From: Bacteroides xylanisolvens XB1A
GTDB taxonomy: Bacteria > Bacteroidota > Bacteroidia > Bacteroidales > Bacteroidaceae
Assembly: GCF_000210075.1 (NCBI RefSeq)
Contig: NC_021017.1
Coordinates: 2,447,498-2,511,497 of the forward strand
Reading direction: 5' to 3'
Length of the DNA stretch: 64,000 bases
The notes under the pieces are model-generated. The model had not been told where the DNA came from. It searched no databases and saw only the letters and a list, made by a program, of their open reading frames with translations. Positions 19,035 to 28,700 of this stretch are shown piece by piece; the first letter of the stretch is position 1, and each line of letters opens with the position of its first letter. The translations under genes were made by a program, and so were the position numbers.

Positions 19035-19186
19035 AATATTAAATTTAAAAAACTCATAATAAATACTTTATCTCATATTGAGTGAGAGCAAAAGTAGACA
19101 ACCAACATAAAATATAATAAAACATATAAACCAATAATTAAAAAAAATCGTTCAAAATGAAATTAAAATATAATTGAGATATCTTC

Positions 19187-19204
19187 TGACCTATTTCTGT
19201 CATT
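19187..19204 (+). promoter_or_regulatory. Variant copy of the putative PUL operator
   Basis: TGACCTATTTCTGTCATT matches the minus-strand sequence of the 8301-8317 element (TGACCTGTTTTTGTCATT) at all but two positions, but lies in the opposite orientation relative to the gene it precedes. It is about 155 bp upstream of the SusC start (19034) and overlaps the stop codon of the hydrolase gene at 19200. Confidence 0.4.
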
Positions 19205-21230
19205 TTAAGAAATGTTCCGCACGTCCCGGAGTCAATAACTCCCACAAAGATGCAACTGTCCATCCTGGTGCGAAGATATCGTTATAATACCCTTTTCCAT
19301 TTTTGCCATAGTCCCAGTTGGTATGTTGAACGACTTCCGGATAAAAACCGGATTTAGCAATTCCACATAGATGCCCTTCGTGAGGTAGCAATTGGCGCAT
19401 GGAGGTAGAGATCACCTCTGCGAAATGGGCAAAACGTGGCTCCTCATATTCCTTTGACAACCATTGCAGTACCGAAGCAAATTCAAAAACAAACACGTCA
19501 ATATGGTTGTTTTCTACAGAGACATTGCCCCAACCACGAGTTTTCAGACCGATATCACCCAACATCTGACCTTGAGCAAAAGGAACGTCCCATACATAAT
19601 ACCATGACAATGCAAAATAAGCAGCCTTTCTTGTCAGGTCGGCATAATGACGATGCTCGTCTCCTTTCGTTATTAACGAAAGATAGTAAGTTGCTGTAGC
19701 AGCATAAAGAGAAGCCTCTTTATCTTCACAATTGGCATCGAGAGTAGATGAAAAATAGTCAGCTTTAGATATCAAGACTTTCTCCAGATAATCTGCTGTC
19801 CTTTTAGCACTGGCTAAATAACGTTTATCCTTAAAATATTTATATCCCATTATTAAAGGCAAAGTGGCCGAAGGCGTACTTCCCCCACTGTCATCAACTA
19901 CTGTAAAATCATCGTGGAATTTACGGGGGAAACTGCCATCCGCATGCTGCAACTGTAGAAGTATATCAAGCATATTTTTCATCTTTTGCTCCCATTCAGG
20001 ATGACGACGACCATTCTCCTTTTCATAAGCAAGAAAATGAAGCATAGCATAAATTCCTTCTGATTGACGACGAATACTATGTACAGGATCTTCATACCCT
20101 CTATCAAAGTTTACCGATTCTTTAAAGAAACCAGCTTGGGTAAAGCCATTCTTCAAATAACTATCGAATACTTTCATACTGTTTTCTTTCAGATCCTCTC
20201 TGCCACATTGCCAACTATATTCCCAAGCATTGAATGCATTAAGAAGCACACGACCGATAAAACCTACTTCTGCCTGGCCGTTACTCTGACAATCAGCAGT
20301 CCGCAAATGAATACCCGAATTAAAAGTCAACGAATTACCAGTCACCAGACTATTGACAAAGAAACGGCTCATTACTTCTTTCATATCCTCAATAGAATAA
20401 GGAGTATCAACCGGAGCCGGAGCATAAGTGTCATAGCTATACTCCCACGCATTCCGAATAAAATCAGAATAATCATCAGCTTTATTCTCCATAATCTCCC
20501 ATGTCAGTAACATTGTTTCTCCTTTTTTCAGAGACTGAAAAGCCTCTACCGCCGGAGCCAATGTTAATTTTCGAATATAGCTTTTAGGTGCTTCACGGTA
20601 AGGAAAACCGAAAGAAAGTGTTGCCACTCCATTCTGATTTTCGAATCCAGTAAAACCTATTGAAGTTTTACCTGCAAGAATGATTTCTCCCTCTCGATGA
20701 GTAGACAAAACCTCATTAGCAAAATTGTCTATACGACTCACTGTCACAAAGCTTTTTTCCTTTTCTGAATAAATACCTGTAAGAGGAGCACTCAATCTAT
20801 CCTCACGTACCAACCAGCTGTCTGATGTATGAAATGAAGGTGCTTCCTTAGGAGATCGCAGATTGCGACGATACCAGAACCCCGGCATATAGAACTGGCA
20901 ATCATCATGATTAAAACCGGTTGACAACTGCTCGCTAAAATTAAAATAAACATCCTCTAATGCAGTTAGACTGACATTGATGCGTAACTTACCATTCATA
21001 TCCTCCATTCTCTGAGTTATTACCATCGGAATACCTTTTGAAGGTTCCAACAGATAAGATGAACGGTCATTCTTCAACTGCCGCATATCCAGCGAGTATT
21101 TTTCCGATTCATTTCCCGGTACTTTTAAGGAAATAGATGCTGAAATCTTTTCTGGAGTATAATTGACAGCTTCAATAGCCTCAACATATAACCCAACAAG
21201 TATTCCACAAAATAAGCATTTTAAATTCAT
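19200..21230 (-). CDS. Predicted secreted (alpha/alpha)6-barrel glycoside hydrolase, unassigned
   Basis: I cannot place this 676-residue protein in a CAZy family. A signal peptide is visible (MNLKCLFCGILVGLYVEAIEA). The first ~260 residues are beta-rich, like the super-sandwich that precedes helical barrels in glycosidases. From about 270 on, paired helices recur: EVGFIGRVLLNAFNAWEYSW, QSEGIYAMLHFLAYEK, MLDILLQLQHADGSFPRKF, YLASAKRTADYLEKV, ASLYAATATYYLSLI. Such hairpins are typical of an (alpha/alpha)6 barrel. Acidic candidates for catalysis include the DFTVVDDSGGST stretch and ENNHIDVFVFE. It has its own 240-bp upstream region with the shared motif (21379-21391), so it is probably a separate transcription unit of the same regulon. 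A lyase or epimerase with the same fold cannot be excluded. Confidence 0.6.
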   Translation of the reverse strand: MNLKCLFCGILVGLYVEAIEAVNYTPEKISASISLKVPGNESEKYSLDMRQLKNDRSSYLLEPSKGIPMVITQRMEDMNGKLRINVSLTALEDVYFNFSEQLSTGFNHDDCQFYMPGFWYRRNLRSPKEAPSFHTSDSWLVREDRLSAPLTGIYSEKEKSFVTVSRIDNFANEVLSTHREGEIILAGKTSIGFTGFENQNGVATLSFGFPYREAPKSYIRKLTLAPAVEAFQSLKKGETMLLTWEIMENKADDYSDFIRNAWEYSYDTYAPAPVDTPYSIEDMKEVMSRFFVNSLVTGNSLTFNSGIHLRTADCQSNGQAEVGFIGRVLLNAFNAWEYSWQCGREDLKENSMKVFDSYLKNGFTQAGFFKESVNFDRGYEDPVHSIRRQSEGIYAMLHFLAYEKENGRRHPEWEQKMKNMLDILLQLQHADGSFPRKFHDDFTVVDDSGGSTPSATLPLIMGYKYFKDKRYLASAKRTADYLEKVLISKADYFSSTLDANCEDKEASLYAATATYYLSLITKGDEHRHYADLTRKAAYFALSWYYVWDVPFAQGQMLGDIGLKTRGWGNVSVENNHIDVFVFEFASVLQWLSKEYEEPRFAHFAEVISTSMRQLLPHEGHLCGIAKSGFYPEVVQHTNWDYGKNGKGYYNDIFAPGWTVASLWELLTPGRAEHFLK

Positions 21231-21378
21231 GTAAATTCAATTAAATGAATCAGTAATAAAATAAATACTGGTTCTGTTAATACATTAATAATTCATTTTC
21301 AAACTTGAGCAACAGCTAACATCTTGTAGCTTGTGTGATACGCAACAAAAATATGGAATTCTACCAGCTTAGGATATT

Positions 21379-21391
21379 AAAAACAGGTCAA
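21379..21391 (-). promoter_or_regulatory. Putative regulator site, copy identical to 8305-8317
   Basis: Minus-strand TTGACCTGTTTTT, about 150 bp upstream of the hydrolase start at 21230. The 13 bases are identical to the site upstream of the IPT/NHL-SusCD operon, and the flanks are also similar (TTTATTGACC here, GTTCTTGACC there). Confidence 0.45.
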
Positions 21392-21470
21392 TAAATGAAA
21401 TTCCAGTCTCAATTTCCCTCCCAAAGCATACATCCTCTGACTTTTATTTACACAACCAAAAAAATTGAAC

Positions 21471-23480
21471 TCATTTCTGCAGCCGGACATATGTTTTACC
21501 ATCCGGTCCGACTCCTTTAACTACCAACCTTCTCCAATGTTCCGGCAATTTCGATGGCAATTGTTTAATGCCGTTATCTGTAATTTCCAAACCACAAAAG
21601 CCATTGATTACAGTCTGCAAAAGTCCCCCCGCACCAGTTGAGAAATAAGGATTAGTACCTCCTGCACCCTCAGAAAGAACACCGAACGGCGGTAACTGAT
21701 TAGGACGGAAGCTCTGCACAAACAGCTCATATGCCTTATCTCCCTCACCAAGGCGTGCATATTGCAAAGCCAATACAGAGAAAGACATTGCAGGACCTCC
21801 TTTGTCAATCTTCCCCTCATAATACTCCAAATCTTTACGAATTTCTTCCGGACGGGTAATCAGGTTTAATGGATAGACCAGTAAATTAGCATCCGCCTGC
21901 TTGATAACCTGTCCACTATAACCATCATACTCCATAGTCACTCCATTTTCAAATTTGGGGATACGTAGCTTTGCTGCTATTTCTTTCCAAATTACCGGAG
22001 CTTTAACCCCACATATGAAAGCAGCCTTAGTAGCATCCTGTAATGCGCGAATAACAGTACCGTTCGTAAAGGCATTATCATCACCCTCTGCATATTCATC
22101 GGCACAAACAACATTACGAATCGAATAGGAACCATCGTCATTCTTTTCTACACGACTTACCCAAAATTCTGCCACTTTCTCCATTAAAGGGAACCCTTCT
22201 TCACGCAACCATCGTTGATCTCCGCTCATACAGTAATAATTCCAAGCCGCAATAGCGATATCAGCAGTGATATGATGCTCAAAAGGACCAGTCAACGCCC
22301 AAGTTGGGCACGCCTCTTCTCCTGCATCATCACTTTCCCAAGGAAACATAGCTCCATCATATCCATAACTTAATGCTTTCTGACAAGCAGCTTCCAACCT
22401 GTCAGTACGATAGTCCATCATTGTTCGTGCAATCCCCTGATTCATAAAGAGCATAGGCGGATACATCCAAAATTCGGTATCCCAGAAAATATGTCCATTA
22501 TATCCCTGTGAAGAAAGCCCAAAAGGAGGTATACTCAACCGACTTCCTTTGCGTGCATTGGAATACAGATTATAAAGTGCAAAACGCACAGCACGCTGCG
22601 CTTCGTCATCCCCCTCAATCACAATATCACCTTTCCACATCTCGTCCCAGAGTTTCTGATGCCCATCCATCAGACGCGCCAATCCCTCTTTCGCACCATA
22701 AATAACTTCACGGTCCGCCTCATTGTACGGATCTATAAAATCACGCCCGGTACAAACAGCACCTAATAAAGTAAAGAAGAATTTCTCTCCTTTCTTTAAT
22801 GGAATAGAAATCTGCCCATTCCCATTATATTGTTGCTGCACGTTAGAATTCTTATCATAAATAAATGCGGAAGAAGCCGAAACTTTCTGTTCACGGTGTT
22901 TTGATAAAGCCCAAGTACGCACTATTTTTATATCATTCCCATTAACATTCACATTGACCAGTTTCGAACCTATGTTTTTATACTCATCAGGCACCTCGAT
23001 AGGATTTGACACTGTCAAATACATATCCCCCAGTGCCGTAACCTCCACACGAACTAGTCCCGCATAAGGCAAATTTCTTAGAGCACAGATACTATAAGAC
23101 ACATCTGCTTTTCCATCACAAATGAAATGCGTATTATGAGTAGCTTCTTTCATATCTATACACTGTTCCCATCCCGAAATATTATCGCCATTTACAGTCT
23201 GTCCATTAATTTGCATCTGTAAATTGAATGGATTGATTCCTCGTAAAACACGGCTCACATCTTGAGGAGTAGCAGAATCAAAAACATGGTTCAGCATGAC
23301 ATGGCGAATAGAAAACGGCTCTTTCCACGGCAGGATACCAATACCTCCATTGGCTACTGTTGCCCCGTAATAAGTTCCGTGATAATCAGTTGTCTGTATC
23401 TTCCACAAACGATCCTGTCCATTTGCCTTAATGGTGAGAGCTGATACTAGACAATAAAATACGATCAATAGACTTCTCAT
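21471..23480 (-). CDS. GH65-family alpha-glucosidase, hydrolase type
   Basis: Secreted enzyme (signal peptide to about residue 22, ANGQ). The family GH65 pattern is clear: an N-terminal beta super-sandwich (about 25-270), a linker, then an (alpha/alpha)6 barrel with GHIFWDTEFWMYPPML (329-344), GYDGAMFPWESDDAGEE (373-389) and the general acid Glu about 462 in CADEYAEGDDNAFTN. IKQADANLLVYPL follows. Where GH65 phosphorylases carry a Ser-rich phosphate-binding loop after the HG dipeptide, this protein has GGPAMSFSV, the form seen in the hydrolytic branch (acid trehalase, glucosyl-galactosyl-hydroxylysine glucosidase, kojibiose hydrolase). A hydrolase is therefore more likely than a phosphorylase. 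Substrates with an alpha-1,2 or alpha-1,1 glucosyl bond are the family precedent. Confidence 0.85.
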   Translation of the reverse strand: MRSLLIVFYCLVSALTIKANGQDRLWKIQTTDYHGTYYGATVANGGIGILPWKEPFSIRHVMLNHVFDSATPQDVSRVLRGINPFNLQMQINGQTVNGDNISGWEQCIDMKEATHNTHFICDGKADVSYSICALRNLPYAGLVRVEVTALGDMYLTVSNPIEVPDEYKNIGSKLVNVNVNGNDIKIVRTWALSKHREQKVSASSAFIYDKNSNVQQQYNGNGQISIPLKKGEKFFFTLLGAVCTGRDFIDPYNEADREVIYGAKEGLARLMDGHQKLWDEMWKGDIVIEGDDEAQRAVRFALYNLYSNARKGSRLSIPPFGLSSQGYNGHIFWDTEFWMYPPMLFMNQGIARTMMDYRTDRLEAACQKALSYGYDGAMFPWESDDAGEEACPTWALTGPFEHHITADIAIAAWNYYCMSGDQRWLREEGFPLMEKVAEFWVSRVEKNDDGSYSIRNVVCADEYAEGDDNAFTNGTVIRALQDATKAAFICGVKAPVIWKEIAAKLRIPKFENGVTMEYDGYSGQVIKQADANLLVYPLNLITRPEEIRKDLEYYEGKIDKGGPAMSFSVLALQYARLGEGDKAYELFVQSFRPNQLPPFGVLSEGAGGTNPYFSTGAGGLLQTVINGFCGLEITDNGIKQLPSKLPEHWRRLVVKGVGPDGKTYVRLQK

Positions 23481-23608
23481 ATAAAAAATAATATATTTAA
23501 TTTGTTAATGACATCCGACACAAAAATAGGGCGTATCTGCCAATCATTAGGAAATAACCAGACCAAATGATATAACAAATCAACCAGAATCGTACTAAAA
23601 AATAATAT

Positions 23609-23640
23609 TTAAGCCAATTTTGTTACCAAAATTGGCTTAA
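23609..23640 (-). terminator. Rho-independent terminator after the hydrolase gene
   Basis: A 13-bp perfect stem (TTAAGCCAATTTT at 23609-23621 with its complement at 23628-23640) and a six-base loop. Read on the minus strand it is followed by a T-rich stretch (A-rich 23597-23608 on the plus strand). It lies 28 bp after the stop of the gene at 23668. Confidence 0.75.
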
Positions 23641-23667
23641 ACCAAAGGGCAGATTATTTTATCTTAT

Positions 23668-25677
23668 TTAAATGCGCACTTCGATCGGTTTTCCGTTCAT
23701 TATCTTGCTTCTTTTTACAATCTTATGATCCTTTTTTATCAAAACCGACAGTTTGTTATCTTTATCACGCTTCACCTCAATATCGAATATGGAACCAAAT
23801 GCACAGACACGTTTCAATGACATCATGTTCCAACTTTCCGGCAACTGCGGTGTCATCACAAAAGCATCCAATGCTATGGGACGGATGCCGAACAAGCCCT
23901 CAGTCATAATGCGACAATACAAAGCACTTTCTGTGGACAAATGCCTTTGGTTTCCCTCCGGCCACGCTTCCACTGCGTAAGGAACATGATCACCCAACAA
24001 ACGAGTAGCAGAGTATTTATCCAAATATTCAGTAGCTATGTCTCTAGCACCACAAGAGTAAGCCCCCCGGAAAGCATAGAGTGTAGAACGATCCCAATAA
24101 GTAGAAGTACCCGACTGAGTTAACAACCCATTCTCCATCCATAGTTTATCAGAGAATAGAGCCTCTACAGTACCTTTCGCCTGCTCATAAATACCCATAG
24201 TCAAAGGAATGCAAATCCATGAACGTAGTACAGTATTACCATCATAATAGCGATAAGTATCATACCCCTCTACATTACGGGCAAAATATACATCAATGTT
24301 CTTATAAAGTTCAGCAGCCCTATCCTGATAAGACTTTATCTGTTTATGTTCTTTTTTCAACGCTTTCCCCAGATAAGCAGCTGAAATCAAGGCATCATAA
24401 TATAATGAAGATGTACATAGATTAGCTTTTCCGGCAGGAAAACGATTTTCAAGTTCATCTGAATCTGATTTTACTACCCCGTCTACGTTCAGTTGGCGAT
24501 GACAATACTCCAGACACCATTCAATCAGCGGCCACAATTTTTCAGCCTCATTACGATTACCGGATGCCAAAGCATAACGTGCTGCACCATAGCCAACCAT
24601 TGCTACATCACCACGATCACCCGCAACACCAAAACAATCAATCCCCTCTGCAATTATAGACGAGGGTAAAGGTTTATACTCATCATTCATATAGCGCATA
24701 AACAAGCCGAATGAATCCATAGCCGAACGATTTCCGGCTTGATAACCTAAATATGGAAAAAATGGATTGATATATTCAGCCTGATCATTTGCCCAAACAG
24801 CAGCATAATAAGCTTCTCCGCCAGGGCTTTGCATATATCCGCCTTTGGTATCAAATATGCTTTCCGAACCACGTATCTTGGCAAAAGAAAACATGGTATT
24901 GATTACGTCATTCGGAGTTTCTAACACAAGGTTACCTTGTATCCGTCTCAAAAATCTCCGACGTGCCAAAAGTTCATTATTAACATCCAGCGCCAACTCC
25001 TGATCATGTTTCTTATATCCTGCATAGACTACCTGAAACCAAGCTTTTTCTCCGGCTTTCAGTAGATAAGTACCATTTTTTACTGGAGAAGAAAGAGTGG
25101 CCGTTAATGTATAGCTACCCTCCACTCCTTTTGTCTCATCAGTAGAATAAGAAAGAGTGGTCGATGGGAATTGAACTGTCTGTGGGTGATCTGTCGTATT
25201 CTCCAACTCATATTTCTCACAGAAGGCCGGTTGTGATGTGGAAGGAAAAAGCGTACGTGTCAATGAAATCCCCCTAGCAGCATATATACTCTTTACAGTC
25301 ATAATTCCATTCAACGATACAGTCTCCACCTTTTCCCCTACTAACGGCTGGCCATTTACAAGACATAAATGTGCCCAGTCCCCATTAAAATGGTGTTGTA
25401 AACTACCATGGGTATCATTAGGGATAGTACGAAAAGTAGGTAAAACCATATTCCGGTCAATCACCCATTCACCTGCCTCATTAACACCATAGCGCAATAC
25501 CGTTGAAACTTTCAGTCCACTCATTTCAATGTGGTCATTATGCGCCCCATTCACTTTCCAGCAAATACTATCGGAAGAAGCAATCATCCATCTCATTATC
25601 TCACTGGCATTCAAAAAATCAGTATATAATCCAATTAGTAATAGTGCAAGCCACACTGTCTTTTGTCTGGTCATCAT
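23668..25677 (-). CDS. Predicted six-hairpin glycosidase, unassigned
   Basis: 669 residues with a probable signal peptide (KTVWLALLLIGLYTDFLNAS). The N-terminal ~260 residues are beta-rich with THGSLQHHFNGDWAHLCLVN. The rest has helical hairpins of an (alpha/alpha)6 barrel: GGEAYYAAVWANDQAEYINP, DVAMVGYGAARYALASGN, LWPLIEWCLEYCHRQLN, VKSDSDELENRF, ALISAAYLGKAL. The C-terminus shows VEAWPEGNQRHLSTESALYC and a beta lid (SWNMMSLKRVCAFGS), as in GH65, GH78 and GH94 relatives. Asp and Glu in WANDQAEY and KSDSDELE are the obvious catalytic candidates. I recognise the fold class but not the family. It sits between the hybrid regulator and the GH65 gene and has a terminator of its own. Confidence 0.6.
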   Translation of the reverse strand: MMTRQKTVWLALLLIGLYTDFLNASEIMRWMIASSDSICWKVNGAHNDHIEMSGLKVSTVLRYGVNEAGEWVIDRNMVLPTFRTIPNDTHGSLQHHFNGDWAHLCLVNGQPLVGEKVETVSLNGIMTVKSIYAARGISLTRTLFPSTSQPAFCEKYELENTTDHPQTVQFPSTTLSYSTDETKGVEGSYTLTATLSSPVKNGTYLLKAGEKAWFQVVYAGYKKHDQELALDVNNELLARRRFLRRIQGNLVLETPNDVINTMFSFAKIRGSESIFDTKGGYMQSPGGEAYYAAVWANDQAEYINPFFPYLGYQAGNRSAMDSFGLFMRYMNDEYKPLPSSIIAEGIDCFGVAGDRGDVAMVGYGAARYALASGNRNEAEKLWPLIEWCLEYCHRQLNVDGVVKSDSDELENRFPAGKANLCTSSLYYDALISAAYLGKALKKEHKQIKSYQDRAAELYKNIDVYFARNVEGYDTYRYYDGNTVLRSWICIPLTMGIYEQAKGTVEALFSDKLWMENGLLTQSGTSTYWDRSTLYAFRGAYSCGARDIATEYLDKYSATRLLGDHVPYAVEAWPEGNQRHLSTESALYCRIMTEGLFGIRPIALDAFVMTPQLPESWNMMSLKRVCAFGSIFDIEVKRDKDNKLSVLIKKDHKIVKRSKIMNGKPIEVRI

Positions 25678-25770
25678 ATCTTATAGTATTATTAAAAAAA
25701 TTTACACTAATAAATTATAAAATCTCAATATAATAGATGCAATAGAATGAAATACAGCTTTATGTATAAA

Positions 25771-28700
25771 CTACTCTTCTTTCGAATTAACAAAATCTTT
25801 AGGCAATACTCCAAATTGCTTTTGAAAACATTTAGCAAAGTAAGACGGAGAATTAAATCCTACCATATAACAGATTTCATTCACACGGTTTTCTCCCTCT
25901 TTCAGCAATTGGGCCGCCTTTTTCAAACGCTCCAAGCGTAAAAACTCATTCGGGCTCAAATCCAAGACTCCCTTTATTTTCCGATAAAAGTTAGACCTGC
26001 TCATATTCAGCTTATCCGCCATATCATCCATGCTAAATTCAGGGTTGCCATAATTAATTTGGATTACTTCGTTCAACCTCTTAATAAACTCCTCATCAGC
26101 TTTTGTTAAGGCCATTGTATTAGCAGCTATAAAAGGAGACTCTGCAAAAGCCTGACGTAATTTTTCCCTATTCTGAATAAGATTAGAAGCACATGCTTGC
26201 AGATATTCTACAGAGAAAGGTTTTTCAATATAAGCATCTGCCCCCAGTTCCATCCCTTCTATCTTTGATTGTATATTGGTCTTGGCAGTCAGCAGGATGA
26301 CAGGAATATGACTGTAATTCAAATCTGACTTAATAGTCTTACATAATTCAAAACCATCCATCACGGGCATCACAACATCACTTATCACTAAGTTCACATA
26401 ATTGCCATCGAGCACCTGTAAGGCTTCTGCACCATTAGTGGCTGTCAGCACTGTATAATCTCTCGACAATTGACGGACAACAAAAGTTAGCATATCAGGA
26501 TTATCTTCCACTACCAGCACAGCGGGGCGATTATCTTTCTTTCCTGCCTGCTCTGCAGGAATTTCGTTAACCCTTTCAATTTCAACCTCCGCCTCCGGAG
26601 TCAAAGTGATTGTCGTATCCTGAACAACCGGTAAAGTCAAACAGAAAATATTACTTTCCTCTCCTGCCTCCATAACCAACGTTCCCAGATGGAATTCAGC
26701 CAGCGAGCGGGAGAGTGCTAAACCGATTCCAGTACCGGTAGTCACCTTTCCGTCCTCTTGTTCATTAAAACGAACAAAAGGTTTAAAAATCTCCTCTTTC
26801 ATTGCATCAGGAATAATTACTCCATCGTTCACTGTGCGAATACGGAATAGATTATTATCATCCCTTTGGGGAGCTTCCAACATTACATGTACATAACTTT
26901 CGGCATATTTCATTCCATTGTTCAGCAGATTGCTAATAATCTTCGTAAATGCTTCCTGATTAACATGAGCATAGAAGTCCTTCTCTGGAACCTGTAGGGT
27001 AAAATCCAACCCTTTCTGTTTTGCAAGAGAAGTGAAACGTACATGGGTTTCTTTCAGTACTTCCGTTATATTGCATTTTGCAAAGTTCAACCGGAATCCC
27101 TGGCTTTCCGTCTTGCGAAAGTCAAGTAGCTGATTGGTCAGATTAAGTAATCGTTCCGTGTTCTGTTTCATGACGTTCAAGTCCTCACGGGTTTCAGCAT
27201 CCACTTGTTTTTTCAGTATGATGTTTTCCAACGGACCTTTAATCAATGTCAGCGGTGTACGTATCTCATGAGCTACATTCGTGAAAAAGTCAATCTTTGC
27301 ATGATAAACCTCACGCTCCTTCTCCTGCTCAAACTTCTCCATCTGCCTGCGATGCTTATTATTACTACGTCTTTTGAAATACATAATTATATACAAAGAA
27401 CAACCTATAATCAACAAAGCATACACAAAATAAGCCCAAGCAGAAAAATAAAAAGGCGGAAGGATATGCACTTTTAATGATATTTCGTTTTCATTCCATA
27501 CTCCGTCACTATTAGAAACTTTCACCTTGAATGTATAATTGCCATATCGCAGATTGGAATAAGTAACGATAGGACTTTCGCCAATTGTCAGCCAATCTGC
27601 ATCAAAACCATCCAGTTTATACATGATTTTACTCATTCTTGGAGCTTGAAAGTCTAATGCTGTTACCCGGAAAGAAAAAGAGTTCTGGTTAGACTGGAGA
27701 ATGAGTTCATCAGAGAAAGTGATACTCTTTTTCAATGGAGATCCCGGTTCACCGACATACACTTCTTTACCAAACAACAGGAAATCCGTAATCACAATAG
27801 ATGGAAGCGACCTATTCTCTGAAAAAGTTTTCGGGTTGAAAGCGATAAAACCGTCGATACTTCCCAAATAAATCGTACCGTCTTCCGTCTCCAGACTGGA
27901 GCGGTAATTAAACTGATCGCCCAGCAGACCATTAGAGGTAGTATATACTTTCATTGTTCCGGTAGTAGGTTGGAAACATACGAGCCCATTATTCGTTGTC
28001 AACCAGAAAAATCCGTCTTTATCTTCTACAATCTGATAAACAACATCGTTTGGCAATCCGTCTGCCAGATTATAGCTGGTAAAAGTTTCCGTTTCCGGGT
28101 GGAACAGGCAGAACCCTCCGCCTTGAGTTGTCAACCAAACTTGCCGGTGAGAATCTTCGAAGATACTTACCACTTTATCATACGGAAGGCTTTTCGGATC
28201 ATTTTCATTGTGCAGATAATTCTTCCATTTCTTCTCGCTTACATTATAACAGTAAGCGCCGTTTGCATAAGTGGCCAGCCAAAGGTTTCCTCCGAAATCT
28301 TCTTTTATGTCATATACAAACCGGCCATTCAGCTCTGGTATCCGGTCAAAATCGTCAGATTGTCTATTATAACGCAACAAACCGAATAAAGTACCCAGAT
28401 AAATATCCCCTGTCGTCGTTCTACAAATAGAGAAAACACTGTTATCTATCAATGAGCGGGGCGAATCTGTCTTCTGATAGGTTTTCACAATAGCTCCCGT
28501 ACGCGTATCCACCACTTTCACTCCTTTCGAAAAAGTGCCCACCCAAAGGTTATCATCAACTAAACACAGCCCATGAACATTTGTAAAAGCATTGCTTGGT
28601 GTAAAAAAAGAAAAAGTCTTGGTCTTAGGATTAAAACGATTCAGACCGCCATCTTCTGTACCAATCCACAGAATTCCTTGGTTATCCTGACAGAACTCAC

